The position numbers and the translations under genes are program-made. Source: Sulfurospirillum sp001602955 (GTDB taxonomy: Bacteria; Campylobacterota; Campylobacteria; Campylobacterales; Sulfurospirillaceae). Taken from it: a stretch of 64,000 nucleotides of DNA. This document shows positions 7,524 to 17,442 of the stretch, in pieces (position 1 is the first letter of the stretch; every line of letters starts with the position of its first letter). The notes beneath the pieces are model-generated. The model made no database searches and was not told the origin of the DNA. It saw only the letters and a program-made list of their open reading frames with translations. The stretch covers positions 248,001-312,000 of the forward strand of contig LVAC01000002.1 in NCBI GenBank assembly GCA_001602955.1, written 5' to 3'.

Positions 7524-9448
7524 TTGCTGCTATACTCGCTTGAACGTATAATTTTTTGCTCGCCGTTACCTAAGTCTTTGAGCGTAATTTCGCGTGAAAT
7601 TTCATGCTCTTTGGGGTTATACGTCACGTCTTTAGGCGGCGAAATCAGTTTAAATCTCACTTCGTTAAACTCTTTCCATGCGGAATGATTGATAATTTTA
7701 GCCGAAAAAACTTTGTTTTGTACTTTATTGAGGTCTTCACGAAACTCTTGAAGCTCTTCTTTTTTGTCTTTAAAGGTTTGCAAAACCGTATTGTAATCCA
7801 ACACTTTTTCCTGAAAATCTTTAATTTTCGCAAAAAGCGTGACGGGAGGTTCGACGCCGTTTCGTTTCAACTCTAAAATTTTGTCTTTGACCATTTCCGC
7901 CATCGGTTTGTTCTTATCGATGTACTCTTTTTTGGCACTGAGTTGCCTTGGATATGCTTTGAGCTCTTCTTCAAGTTTTTCGATTTTACGATTAATTGAA
8001 GCAATCATTTCGTTAAACTCTTTGGTAACGCTCGGATCGATAATCAGCTTGTTATTATTGCCCTTGAGCTCTTGGATCTCAATCACTTCCGAGGCCGTAA
8101 TCTTCCCGTTGGAGATGAGATTTTCGATTTTTACGATCTTGGCATTAATTTCGCCGCCGATCATCTGTTTGACATGTACCGTATCGGCGATGACTTTACC
8201 GCCTTCCAAACGATCGATCTGGACGTCTTGCCCGTTGGCTTCGCCTCGATGCACCGCGATGATGATTTTATCGGCTTCTATCACGGCACTTTGATGCGTC
8301 TGTCCGCCGATTTCGGCCAGTTTAGCTTTAATTTTGGCACCGCTTCCGATGTTACCTTGAACGTGGACTTCGGAAGTCTCAACGCTCATACCCGCACCGA
8401 TAGCGTCTTTTAAAATGTCTTTTTCTTTGATGTTTATCTTGATGTTCGAGTTAAGGTTGGTATCGATCGAGCCGGTTGAGCGAAAGCTAATTTCATTGAT
8501 TTCCATCTGATCTTGGATGTCGTAGCTACCTTTGTCGAAATTAACGTATCCACCGCGGTTTGCAATGTATTTGATGCCGGTTTCGTTCTCTTTTTTCGTA
8601 ATGTTCGCCGAAACGACGATCGCCGTATCGTTGCTTTTTCTCGGTTCCTTGACGGGTAAAAAAGCACCTCGGCAATTGCGTCCGGGCGTTCCGGGTTGAG
8701 GCTTGACGTACTCGATGATGCATTCGTCTTTTTCGACGGCCAAAACGTATCCGCGTTTGGAATAATCGACCTTACCGTCGGATGTTTTTGCATTCATCTT
8801 CTTTTTGTAATGAAAAATGAGATCGTCGTTGATGCATGGGATTTCATCGACGCCTTGGCAGACGACAAACGAAACGTCTTGGTCTAAAAATCCGTTTACG
8901 CGAATATTCGCTACGAGTTTTTTAACCTCTTTGTACATGTTTTGATCGCGAATGCCGACCAAAATACCCGCCTTGATTTTTTTGGTCTGAATATCGTGTA
9001 GCATCATCTCTTCGAGTCTTGAACTATAGGTAACGTGATGGCTTTGCGACACTTTGGCGATAATTTTCGTCAAATTCTTATTGCCGCTTAAAGCGATTTC
9101 GGGAAGTTCGATCGTCTCTTGGGTCGGATCGATTTTATAGATTTCGACACGGTAATATTGTGAAATTTTAAGATTTGGATTGAGCAAAAACGTATCGTCT
9201 AAAAAGAGCTTCATCAGCTCTTCGGTCACTTCATTGTTTTCGCTTTTTTCGTCGCTGAAAAACGTTGTTACTTTGAGTAACTTAAATCCCAATTCCGTCG
9301 GCTTGACATGTTGGGCTAACGCAATATTTTTCAGTTCCTTATGAACGTTGGTCGTATCGATGATGATGGATTTAAACTCCGACGTTTGGCTTTCGTTTAA
9401 AGCCGTTTCGTTTGAGCCTACCCCTTTAATTTTATCAAACAGTCCCAA
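7520..9448 (-). CDS. FapA family protein (DUF342)
   Basis: A ~640-residue DUF342/FapA-family protein. The central part shows the family's Gly/Pro-rich KPQPGTPGRNCRGAFLPV followed by a repetitive stretch of short hydrophobic/Gly steps (SVETSEVHVQGNIGSGAKI, GGKVIADTVHVKQMIGGEI), typical of the right-handed beta-helix core. The C-terminal ~170 residues are predicted coiled coil (KEFNEMIASINRKIEKLEEEL...). Family members have been named flagellar assembly protein A, but the cellular role is unsettled. An ATG at 9478 gives 652 aa. GAGG eight bases before a TTG at 9448, giving the natural start LGLFDKIKG, makes that my choice. It opens the minus-strand operon that continues into ruvA and runs divergently from murJ. 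Confidence 0.82.
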   Translation of the reverse strand: MGLFDKIKGVGSNETALNESQTSEFKSIIIDTTNVHKELKNIALAQHVKPTELGFKLLKVTTFFSDEKSENNEVTEELMKLFLDDTFLLNPNLKISQYYRVEIYKIDPTQETIELPEIALSGNKNLTKIIAKVSQSHHVTYSSRLEEMMLHDIQTKKIKAGILVGIRDQNMYKEVKKLVANIRVNGFLDQDVSFVVCQGVDEIPCINDDLIFHYKKKMNAKTSDGKVDYSKRGYVLAVEKDECIIEYVKPQPGTPGRNCRGAFLPVKEPRKSNDTAIVVSANITKKENETGIKYIANRGGYVNFDKGSYDIQDQMEINEISFRSTGSIDTNLNSNIKINIKEKDILKDAIGAGMSVETSEVHVQGNIGSGAKIKAKLAEIGGQTHQSAVIEADKIIIAVHRGEANGQDVQIDRLEGGKVIADTVHVKQMIGGEINAKIVKIENLISNGKITASEVIEIQELKGNNNKLIIDPSVTKEFNEMIASINRKIEKLEEELKAYPRQLSAKKEYIDKNKPMAEMVKDKILELKRNGVEPPVTLFAKIKDFQEKVLDYNTVLQTFKDKKEELQEFREDLNKVQNKVFSAKIINHSAWKEFNEVRFKLISPPKDVTYNPKEHEISREITLKDLGNGEQKIIRSSEYSSK

Positions 9449-9586
9449 AGTGTTTTCCTCATAATTCTCATAAACCAAAAGGCTTACTTTAGCCTAAATA
9501 TCGGCACATTCAAAAATAAATATAAGGGTATCTTAGCAAAAAATAGATAAAAAATTTGTTTAAACGATTTTTGGATAAAATTCGAA

Positions 9587-10996
9587 ATGCTTATCAAATC
9601 ATTTTTTACAAACAGTATCGGAACATTGGTTTCGAGAATTTTCGGATTCATCCGCGACATGCTGAGTGCTTCGATTTTAGGAGCCAATATTTACAGCGAT
9701 ATTTTCTTCGTTGCCTTTAAATTTCCCAACCTTTTTAGACGGATTTTTGCCGAGGGTGCGTTTACGCAAAGCTTTATTCCCGTCTTTATCAAAACGACGC
9801 ACAAATCGCTTTTTACGTATCGTATTTTTGTACGCTTTTTACTTTTCCTCGTCGTTTTTTCCCTTTTCGTAACACTCTTTAGCGAATTTTTTGCCAAAGT
9901 CATCGCGTTCGGGTTCGACGAGGAGACGGTTGCCCTGTCCGCTCCGTTCGTTGCGATCAATTTTTACTACCTTCCGCTCATTTTTATCGTGACGCTTTTA
10001 GGGTCGTTGTTGCAATACAAACACCGTTTCGCCGTAACGGCGTTTTCGACGGCATTGTTAAACATCGGTATGATCGCCGCATTATTGTTGTTTCAAAATT
10101 GGGATCGTAAAACCATCGTATATGCTCTCAGTTACGGCGTTTTACTCGGCGGTATTTTACAGGTTTTGGCGCATGTAATCGCGCTTAAAAAAGAGAACTT
10201 GTGTAAACTCTTTCGTGCCGGTTTTGCGCATCGAAAACGAAACGATGCGGCACTTCAAGCGACGCAAAAAAGCTTTAACCGCTCGTTCTTGCATTCGATC
10301 GTCGGAAACTCGACGCCCCAAATCGTCTCTTTCGTCGATACGACTTTGGCAAGTTTTTTAGTCACGGGGAGTATTAGTTATCTTTATTACGGTAACCGTA
10401 TCTTTCAACTGCCCTTAGCCCTTTTTGCGATTGCTTTGACGACGGGTATTTTTCCGAAAATGACGCGATTGCTTAAAGCAAATGACGAAGCGGAAGCAAC
10501 GCGGCTACTCTCGCAGGGCTTTTGGCTTTTGGCTTTTTTGCTGACGACGTCGACGCTCGGAGGTTGTATGTTAAGCCGAGAAATCGTTTGGCTTTTGTTT
10601 GAAAGAGGCTCGTTTTCAAGTCACGATGCGGAAGTCACTTCATGGGTTTTGGCGATGTACATGTTAGGCTTGATTCCCTTTGGGCTCTCCAAGCTCTTTT
10701 CGTTGTGGCTTTATGCGAGCATGCGGCAAAAAGAGGCGGCGGTAATCGCCATGTACGCGCTAGGTGCTAACCTTCTCTTCTCGTTTGCGCTGATTCAACC
10801 TATGGGGGCGGCAGGGCTTGCATTGGCGGGATCGTTATCGGCATGCGTGCTTCTGTCCTTAACGATTCGATCGTTCGGCACTCAAGCCTTTTTTGCTATA
10901 CTGTACGATAAAAAATTAATCCTTTTAGCGCTCGTTCTCGTCGCGGAAGCGGTATTACTCTATTTTTTCAAGGAATTCTTACATGTACATTTTTGA
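9587..10996 (+). CDS. murJ: Lipid II flippase MurJ
   Basis: Integral membrane protein of the MOP superfamily that flips lipid II to the periplasmic side. 469 residues with about 13-14 hydrophobic segments. The N-terminus contains SRIFGFIRDMLSASILG and AEGAFTQSFIPVF, which are MurJ/MviN signatures with conserved charged residues of the central cavity; FVDTTLASFLVTGSISYLYYGNRIFQLPLALFAIAL (here in two parts, residues ~245-280) is the second conserved block. The start is by homology: there is no good ribosome-binding site, and a TAAAAT-like -10 ends only a few bases upstream, so the leader may be very short. Its end overlaps cysS by 14 bases. Confidence 0.94.
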   Translation: MLIKSFFTNSIGTLVSRIFGFIRDMLSASILGANIYSDIFFVAFKFPNLFRRIFAEGAFTQSFIPVFIKTTHKSLFTYRIFVRFLLFLVVFSLFVTLFSEFFAKVIAFGFDEETVALSAPFVAINFYYLPLIFIVTLLGSLLQYKHRFAVTAFSTALLNIGMIAALLLFQNWDRKTIVYALSYGVLLGGILQVLAHVIALKKENLCKLFRAGFAHRKRNDAALQATQKSFNRSFLHSIVGNSTPQIVSFVDTTLASFLVTGSISYLYYGNRIFQLPLALFAIALTTGIFPKMTRLLKANDEAEATRLLSQGFWLLAFLLTTSTLGGCMLSREIVWLLFERGSFSSHDAEVTSWVLAMYMLGLIPFGLSKLFSLWLYASMRQKEAAVIAMYALGANLLFSFALIQPMGAAGLALAGSLSACVLLSLTIRSFGTQAFFAILYDKKLILLALVLVAEAVLLYFFKEFLHVHF

Positions 10997-12389
10997 TTCG
11001 GCTCAAAAAAAGAAAGTTCTTTTCGAATCGATACGTCAGGGCGAAGCAAAACTATACGTTTGCGGTCCGACCGTTTATGACGATGCTCATTTGGGGCATG
11101 CCAGAAGCGCGGTTGCATTTGATTTGTTGCGTCGCGTTTTGATCGCATCGGGGTATCGGGTCTGTTTCGTCAAAAACTTTACCGACATCGACGATAAAAT
11201 TATCGCTAAAATGCACCAAAGCGGTCAATCGCTAGACGAGATCACCGCGTTTTACATCGAGCGTTACAAAGACGAGATGCGAGCTTTACATGTCGATGAT
11301 GCCGACATCGAGCCTAAAGCGACCCAAACGATTCACGAGATCATTGCATTTATCGAAACGATGCTTGCCAAAGGTGTTGCGTACGGCACGAGCGACGGCG
11401 TCTATTTCGATACGTCCAAAGATACGAAATACCTCTGCTTGAGCCATCGCAGTATGGAAGAAGAAACCGCTCTTGCGAGGGTTGAGACGAAAGAAGAGAA
11501 AAAAGACGCCAAAGATTTTGCTTTATGGAAATTTTCCAAAGCAAACGAGCCGAGCTACCCTGCACCTTTTGGCGCGGGACGTCCCGGATGGCATATCGAA
11601 TGTTCGGCGATGATCGAGAAACATTTAGCCTATCGTGACGGTGCCTACCAGATCGATATTCACGCCGGCGGAGCCGATTTGCTCTTTCCTCACCATGAAA
11701 ACGAAGCGGCGCAAACCCGATGTAAAAGCGATCAGGAATTGGCAAAATACTGGATGCATAACGGCTTTGTTACCATCAACGGCGAAAAAATGAGCAAATC
11801 GCTCGGAAACAGTTTTTTTCTCAAAGACGCCTTGAAACACTACGACGGCGAAGTGCTTCGTTTTTATCTTCTCTCGACGCATTATCGCGCTAATTTTAAC
11901 TTTTCCGAAGAAGACCTCTTAATGAGCAAAAAACGTTTGGACAAAGTGTACCGATTGAAAAAACGCGTTTTTGACATCGCGAGGGAAGAGACTCCCGTCG
12001 AGCCTCTTTTTCGCGACCAGATGCTAGAAGCGTTGTGCGACGACCTGAATATCTCAAAAGCCTTGGCGATTTTGGATGAAACGATTTCGCGTTTTAACGA
12101 TCAAATCGATCAAAATCCGAAAGATAAAGCTCTCAAACGTCAAGCACACGCCAATCTTCATTGGATAGAGTCGCTTTTGGGCATAGGACTTTACAATCCT
12201 TACATGTACTTTCAGCTCGGCGTTGACGATGCCGAAAAAGCTCACATCGAAGCATTGATCGAAGAACGCGCTCTTGCTAAAAAAGCCAAAGATTTTGCCA
12301 AAGCCGATGAGATTCGCGCTCTTTTGGAATCCAAACGGATTCAATTGATGGATACGCCAAACGGCACGCAATGGGAGAAGGTACTTTAA
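10983..12389 (+). CDS. cysS: Cysteinyl-tRNA synthetase
   Basis: Class I aminoacyl-tRNA synthetase charging tRNA-Cys. 468 residues, normal length. LYVCGPTVYDDAHLGHARS near residue 25 carries the zinc ligand Cys27 and the HIGH-type motif HLGH. GRPGWHIECSAM and HAGGADLLFPHHENE are the other zinc-site blocks, and GEKMSKSLGN around residue 265 is the KMSKS loop. The C-terminal DALR-like helical part follows. It overlaps murJ at its start and touches the msbA start (TAATG) at its end, so it belongs to one plus-strand operon. Confidence 0.97.
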   Translation: MYIFDSAQKKKVLFESIRQGEAKLYVCGPTVYDDAHLGHARSAVAFDLLRRVLIASGYRVCFVKNFTDIDDKIIAKMHQSGQSLDEITAFYIERYKDEMRALHVDDADIEPKATQTIHEIIAFIETMLAKGVAYGTSDGVYFDTSKDTKYLCLSHRSMEEETALARVETKEEKKDAKDFALWKFSKANEPSYPAPFGAGRPGWHIECSAMIEKHLAYRDGAYQIDIHAGGADLLFPHHENEAAQTRCKSDQELAKYWMHNGFVTINGEKMSKSLGNSFFLKDALKHYDGEVLRFYLLSTHYRANFNFSEEDLLMSKKRLDKVYRLKKRVFDIAREETPVEPLFRDQMLEALCDDLNISKALAILDETISRFNDQIDQNPKDKALKRQAHANLHWIESLLGIGLYNPYMYFQLGVDDAEKAHIEALIEERALAKKAKDFAKADEIRALLESKRIQLMDTPNGTQWEKVL

Positions 12390-14104
12390 TGGGCGGTATG
12401 AAAGTTATTTTTAAACGTTTTCAACCTTTTTTTAAAGATTATATCCCCTACTTTGTTTTGGTCGTCATCGGGATGATTCTCTCAAGCGGCGGAACCGCTT
12501 TTTCGGCCTATCTCGTGCAACCTTTGTTAGATAAAATTTTTATCGCAAAAGACCACGAAATGTTGGCGCGTTTGCCTTACGTTATTATTCTCGTTTACGG
12601 TTTAAAAGAAGCAGGCAGGTATATGCAAGCGTACTATACCGCTTATATCGGGCAAGATTTAATTCGTCGATTCCGCGATTTGATGCTTCAAAATCTTTTA
12701 CGCTTAGACTTGTCGTTTTTTCACGAATACCGAACGGGTGAACTGATCAGCCGCAATACGAACGACGTGGAACGCGTACGAACCGTCGTTTCCAATCTTG
12801 TTCCCGAGCTCTTAAAAGAGTCGTTTACGATTTTGGGGTTGATCGGCGTCGTGATTTATCAAAATTCGGAACTGGCGTTTTATGCCTTGGTGATTATGCC
12901 CTTAGCGATTTATCCGCTCAGTCGCCTTTCTAAAAAAATGAAAAAGGTCTCACGGCAGTCGCAAGAAAAAGTTTCCGACATTACGGCAAAACTCAGTGAG
13001 ATTTTCAACAATATCGAAATTATCCAAGCTAACAATGCGCAAGCGTACGAACATACCTTGTTTAAGAACGAGAACGAACGCTACTTTAAACTTACGATGA
13101 AAGCGACCAAAGTCAACGAGCTCGTCAGCCCCGTCATGGAAATTTTAGGCTCTATCGGCATTGCGGTCGTCATTATCGTCGGCGGAAACGAAGTCATTCA
13201 AGGAGCTATGAGCGTAGGGGCTTTCTTCTCGTTCTTAGCGGCTCTTTTTATGCTTTATACGCCGATTAAAAAGATATCGGGTCTTTACAACAAAATGCAA
13301 GACGCCATTGTTGCCAGCGAGCGTATTTTCTTTTTATTGGACTTGGAACCGAGCGTGCAAAACGGCGGTTCGGCATTGCCTGAAAAAATCGAAACGATTC
13401 GGTTTGAAAACGTCTTTTTATCGTACGGCAATCAAGAAGCACTCAAAGGCGTCGATTTGGACGCCAAATCCGGAGAAATGGTCGCACTCATCGGTAACAG
13501 CGGCGGCGGCAAAAGCTCTTTAATGAACCTTTTGATGCGCTTTTACGCTCCCTCAAGCGGAGATATTTTGCTCAACGAGCGTTCCCTCTCTTCCTTTGAT
13601 TTGCACGCTTTACGCGAAAAAATCGGTATGGTGACGCAACGGGTTTATATCTTTCACGACACCGTTGCGGCGAACGTCGCTTACGGTAAAACGATCGAAG
13701 AAGAACGCGTCATCGAAGCTTTGAAAAAAGCCAATGCCTATGAGTTTATCCAAGACCTCGAACACGGTATCTATACCCATTTGGACGAATTCGGTACGAA
13801 TCTTTCAGGCGGACAAAGACAACGTATCGCCATTGCCAGAGCCATTTATAAAAACCCTCAAATCTTAATTTTAGACGAAGCGACTTCAGCGTTGGATTCG
13901 CATAGCGAACAAAAAATAACCGAAGCAATCGAAAACCTCGTTAAAGATAAAATCACGTTCGTGATTGCCCATCGGCTCTCAACGATTAAAAAAGCCGATA
14001 AAATCGCTTTTTTAAAACAAGGACGCATCGTCGCGTTAGGCAGTGACGAAGAGTTGCAAAACAGTTCCGCCGAGTATGTTCAGCTGAAAAGTTTACAGTA
14101 TTAA
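12389..14104 (+). CDS. msbA: MsbA-type lipid exporter (ABC half-transporter)
   Basis: Homodimeric ABC exporter of the MsbA class, expected to flip lipid A-core across the inner membrane. The 571-residue protein has a six-helix membrane domain (residues 1-310) and a nucleotide-binding domain with Walker A GNSGGGKSS, signature LSGGQRQR, Walker B ILILDEATSALD and H-loop FVIAHRLST. A longer frame starts at 12371, but GAGAAGG seven bases before the ATG at 12389, plus the TAATG junction with cysS, favour this start. Position between cysS and pyrD matches my recollection of Campylobacter. A drug-exporter role cannot be excluded from sequence alone. Confidence 0.88.
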   Translation: MGGMKVIFKRFQPFFKDYIPYFVLVVIGMILSSGGTAFSAYLVQPLLDKIFIAKDHEMLARLPYVIILVYGLKEAGRYMQAYYTAYIGQDLIRRFRDLMLQNLLRLDLSFFHEYRTGELISRNTNDVERVRTVVSNLVPELLKESFTILGLIGVVIYQNSELAFYALVIMPLAIYPLSRLSKKMKKVSRQSQEKVSDITAKLSEIFNNIEIIQANNAQAYEHTLFKNENERYFKLTMKATKVNELVSPVMEILGSIGIAVVIIVGGNEVIQGAMSVGAFFSFLAALFMLYTPIKKISGLYNKMQDAIVASERIFFLLDLEPSVQNGGSALPEKIETIRFENVFLSYGNQEALKGVDLDAKSGEMVALIGNSGGGKSSLMNLLMRFYAPSSGDILLNERSLSSFDLHALREKIGMVTQRVYIFHDTVAANVAYGKTIEEERVIEALKKANAYEFIQDLEHGIYTHLDEFGTNLSGGQRQRIAIARAIYKNPQILILDEATSALDSHSEQKITEAIENLVKDKITFVIAHRLSTIKKADKIAFLKQGRIVALGSDEELQNSSAEYVQLKSLQY

Positions 14105-14142
14105 ACGCGCCTTAAATCAACCATCTTTTATGTTCAATGGGG

Positions 14143-14148
14143 TATAAT
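14143..14148 (+). promoter_or_regulatory. -10 box upstream of pyrD
   Basis: TATAAT in the gap between msbA and pyrD, about 30 bases before the chosen pyrD start. No clear -35 is seen, which is usual for sigma-70 promoters in this phylum. It would let pyrD and the genes after it be transcribed separately from msbA. Confidence 0.6.
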
Positions 14149-14177
14149 CGCGTACTTATATGCCAAGGAAACGAAAG

Positions 14178-15239
14178 ATGTTTGATTATGCGACGATGAA
14201 AAAACTTATGTTCAATTTTTCCCCTGAAAATGCGCATCATATTGCAGAATTTTTCTTTAAAAACGGTGCCAAGTACGCTCCCTTTATACTTCCTCTTCTG
14301 GCGGAACGCTTTTTTGTTCACGACAAACGCTTGGAACAAAACCTTTTCGGTTGTACGTTTTTAAATCCTCTGGGATTGGGTGCGGGATTTGATAAAAACG
14401 CGACGATGATTAAAATGCTTACCGCCCTTGGATTTGGCTATATCGAGTACGGTACGATTACTCCCAAACCCCAAAGCGGTAATGCCAAACCCAGACTCTT
14501 TCGCTTTGTCGAAGAAGAATCGATTCAAAATGCGATGGGCTTTAACAACGAAGGCATGGATGTGATCGCAAAGCGTTTAGAATCGCTCTACCCTTTTGCG
14601 ACGCCTTTGGGTGCCAATATCGGCAAAAACAAAGTAACGCCGAGCGAGGATGCGCTCAAAGATTACGAGCAATTGATTCGTCAATTTGATCGTTTGAGCG
14701 ACTATTTAGTCATCAATATCTCCTCGCCCAATACTCCGGGTCTACGCGATTTGCAAAACGAAGCGTTTATCAAAGACCTTTTCGTCATGGCAAAATCATT
14801 GACGAGTAAACCCGTTTTACTCAAAATCGCTCCGGATTTGACGGTCAAAGATGCGATTGATTTGTGTTCGTGCGCCCTCGAAAACGGTGCGGCGGGTATC
14901 GTCGCGACCAATACGACGATCGATTATAGCCTGCTGAAAAACGCCAAAGATTTCGGCGGCATCAGCGGTAAAGTCTTGAAGGAAAAAAGCTTTGCTTTGT
15001 TTGAAGCCCTTGCCAAAGAATTTTTCGGCAAAACGACGTTGATTTCCGTCGGCGGTATCGACTCGGCGGAAGAAGCGTATCGAAGGCTTAAAGCGGGCGC
15101 AAGCCTTGTTCAGACGTATACGTCGTTTATTTTTAAAGGACCGAGCGTCAATAAAGAGATCAATTTAGGCATCTTGGCACGTATGGAACACGAAGGATTT
15201 AGCCGTATCGGCGAATTGATAGGATCGGATAGGAGATGA
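14178..15239 (+). CDS. pyrD: Dihydroorotate dehydrogenase (quinone), class 2
   Basis: FMN enzyme of pyrimidine synthesis, oxidising dihydroorotate to orotate with quinone as acceptor at the inner membrane. Class 2 is shown by the N-terminal helical extension (MFDYATMKKLMFNFSPENAHHIAE) before the barrel and by a catalytic-Ser block VINISSPNTPGLRDLQ. GLGAGFDKNATMIKML, ESIQNAMGFNNEGM and ISVGGIDSAEEAYRRLKAGASLVQ (C-terminal FMN-phosphate site) are all present. The frame is open from 14160, but AAGGA eight bases before the ATG at 14178 fits better. It is followed after six bases by the M16 peptidase gene. Confidence 0.95.
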   Translation: MFDYATMKKLMFNFSPENAHHIAEFFFKNGAKYAPFILPLLAERFFVHDKRLEQNLFGCTFLNPLGLGAGFDKNATMIKMLTALGFGYIEYGTITPKPQSGNAKPRLFRFVEEESIQNAMGFNNEGMDVIAKRLESLYPFATPLGANIGKNKVTPSEDALKDYEQLIRQFDRLSDYLVINISSPNTPGLRDLQNEAFIKDLFVMAKSLTSKPVLLKIAPDLTVKDAIDLCSCALENGAAGIVATNTTIDYSLLKNAKDFGGISGKVLKEKSFALFEALAKEFFGKTTLISVGGIDSAEEAYRRLKAGASLVQTYTSFIFKGPSVNKEINLGILARMEHEGFSRIGELIGSDRR

Positions 15240-15245
15240 TACCGT

Positions 15246-16547
15246 ATGAAAGCGTTAGGATTATTTTTACTTTTTTTAGGAGCATTAATGGCTAATTCGT
15301 TGCCGCAACATTTCACAAAAACTTTGGACAACGGTCTTCAAATCGTCGTTATTCCCATGAACAATAAAAGCGACGTTATTACGACGGATATTTTTTACCG
15401 CGTCGGTAGCGGAAACGAAACAATGGGGAAAAGCGGTATCGCTCACATGTTGGAACATTTGAACTTTAAATCGACGAAAAATCTGAAAGCCGGCGAGTTT
15501 GACGAAGTCGTCAAAGGATTCGGCGGCGTTAACAACGCTTCCACGGGATTTGATTATACGCATTATTACATCAAAAGTTCATCGAAAAACCTCTCAAAAT
15601 CGTTGGAATTGTTTGCGGAGTTGATGCAAAATCTACGCCTCAGCGACGAAGAGTTTCAACCTGAACGTAACGTTGTTTTGGAAGAGCGTTTATGGCGAAC
15701 CGACAATTCACCGATCGGGTATCTCTATTTTCGGCTTTTCAACAACGCATTTACGTATCATCCGTACCATTGGACGCCGATAGGATTTAAAGACGATATT
15801 AAAAACTGGACGATTGAAGACATTCGCAGTTTTCACTCTAAATATTATCAACCCGCAAACGCGATCGTGGTCGTCGCGGGCGATATTCATACCAACGATG
15901 TTTTTAGCGAAGTCGAGAAGCAATTCGGCGGCATTAAAAACGATAGCGATCTTCCCGCACCGCACCATCAAGTCGAGCCCGTACAAGACGGAGCCAAGCG
16001 TATTATGATCAAAAAAGAGAGTGAAGTCGAAATGGTGGCGATCGCGTATAAGATTCCGGACTTTAAACACGAAGACCAAGCGGCACTTTCGGCTTTAAGC
16101 GAGCTTTTGAGTAGCGGAAAGAGCAGCAAATTGCAACGGGTTTTGGTAGACGAAAAACAATGGGTCAACCAGATTTACGGCTATGCGATGGAAGCAAAAG
16201 ATCCTTCCGTCTTTTTATTTTTAGCGGTATGCAATCCGGGCGTGAAAGCCGAAAGCGTCGAAGCGGAGATTTTAAAAATTATCGAAAGCTTGAAAAAAGG
16301 CGATATTAGCGATAAAGACGTTGAAAAGATCAAGATCAATACCAAAGCCGATTTTATTCATAATTTAGAAAGTTCAAGCGAATTGGCGACGCTTTTCGGC
16401 TCGTATTACGCCAAAGGGGATATCGCTCCGCTTTTATCTTACGAAGAGCGTATCAACCGACTGAAAAAAGAGGATATTATAGGCGTTGTCAAAAAATATT
16501 TGGTTCCGCAAACATCAACGACGGTTATATTACGAAAGGAGTATTAA
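15246..16547 (+). CDS. M16 family zinc metallopeptidase (secreted)
   Basis: An M16 (pitrilysin/insulinase) peptidase of one M16A + M16C unit, 433 residues. A signal peptide (MKALGLFLLFLGALMANS) sends it to the periplasm. The inverted zinc motif HMLEH lies near residue 68, with the downstream zinc-ligand Glu in RNVVLEERLW about 76 residues later. Asn/Gly-rich NNASTGFDYTHYYI is also typical. A single protein carries the active half, so it may act as a homodimer. It sits between pyrD and dapA with an RBS for dapA overlapping its stop. I recall the same neighbours in Campylobacter. Substrate unknown. Confidence 0.9.
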   Translation: MKALGLFLLFLGALMANSLPQHFTKTLDNGLQIVVIPMNNKSDVITTDIFYRVGSGNETMGKSGIAHMLEHLNFKSTKNLKAGEFDEVVKGFGGVNNASTGFDYTHYYIKSSSKNLSKSLELFAELMQNLRLSDEEFQPERNVVLEERLWRTDNSPIGYLYFRLFNNAFTYHPYHWTPIGFKDDIKNWTIEDIRSFHSKYYQPANAIVVVAGDIHTNDVFSEVEKQFGGIKNDSDLPAPHHQVEPVQDGAKRIMIKKESEVEMVAIAYKIPDFKHEDQAALSALSELLSSGKSSKLQRVLVDEKQWVNQIYGYAMEAKDPSVFLFLAVCNPGVKAESVEAEILKIIESLKKGDISDKDVEKIKINTKADFIHNLESSSELATLFGSYYAKGDIAPLLSYEERINRLKKEDIIGVVKKYLVPQTSTTVILRKEY

Positions 16548-16548
16548 A

Positions 16549-17442
16549 ATGCAACATGTTTTACAAGGTGCCATGACCGCACTCATTACCCCGTTTAAAA
16601 ACGGAAAACTCGATGAAGTTCATTATGCAAAATTAATAGAAAGACAAATCAAAAACGGTATCGACGTCGTCGTTCCCGTCGGAACGACGGGAGAGAGCGC
16701 AACGCTTGATCACGAGGAGCATCGTCGCTGTATCGAGATTGCCGTAGACGTCTGTTCCAAAAGCGACGTCAAAGTTTTAGCGGGAGCCGGAAGCAATGCT
16801 ACGCACGAAGCGATCGGTTTGGCAAAATTTGCCCAAGCCCACGGCGCACACGGTATTTTATCCGTAACTCCTTACTACAATAAACCGACCCAAGAAGGTC
16901 TTTTTCAACATTACAAAGCCATCGCCGGTTCGGTGGATATTCCGGTGCTTTTGTACAATGTCCCCGGTCGTACCGGATGCGATTTATTGCCCGATACGAT
17001 TTTTAGACTTTTTGATGCATGTCCGAATATTTTCGGCGTAAAAGAAGCGACCGGTTCGATCGATCGTTGCGTCGATTTGCTTGCGCATCAGCCGAAACTT
17101 GCCGTTTTTAGCGGCGAAGACGCGATTAATTACCCGATACTTTCCAACGGCGGTTCGGGCGTTATTTCCGTAACGTCCAATATCTTGCCCGATCAAACGG
17201 CAAATTTGACGCATTTAGCGCTCAAAGGCGATTTTCACGGTGCTAAAGCGATTAACGATTCGCTTTACGAGATCAATAAAATTTTATTTTGCGAGAGCAA
17301 CCCTATTCCGATTAAAGCGGCGATGTACATCGCAGGGCTTCTTGAAACCTTGGAATACCGTTTGCCTTTATGCGCTCCAAGCCACGACAATATGAAAAAA
17401 ATAGAAAATACCCTTAAAAAATATACGATTAAAGGATTTTGA
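16549..17442 (+). CDS. dapA: 4-hydroxy-tetrahydrodipicolinate synthase
   Basis: Condenses pyruvate and aspartate semialdehyde in the diaminopimelate/lysine pathway, supplying a peptidoglycan cross-link residue. 297 residues, full length. PVGTTGESATL (active-site Thr), SVTPYYNKPTQEGL (Tyr) and NIFGVKEATGS with the Schiff-base lysine are all present, as is GEDAINYPILSNGGSGVISV. The frame is open further upstream (from 16486), but AAGGAG seven bases before the ATG at 16549 (MQHVLQGAMTALITPF) sets the start. The stop overlaps the next gene's ATG (TGATG). Confidence 0.97.
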   Translation: MQHVLQGAMTALITPFKNGKLDEVHYAKLIERQIKNGIDVVVPVGTTGESATLDHEEHRRCIEIAVDVCSKSDVKVLAGAGSNATHEAIGLAKFAQAHGAHGILSVTPYYNKPTQEGLFQHYKAIAGSVDIPVLLYNVPGRTGCDLLPDTIFRLFDACPNIFGVKEATGSIDRCVDLLAHQPKLAVFSGEDAINYPILSNGGSGVISVTSNILPDQTANLTHLALKGDFHGAKAINDSLYEINKILFCESNPIPIKAAMYIAGLLETLEYRLPLCAPSHDNMKKIENTLKKYTIKGF

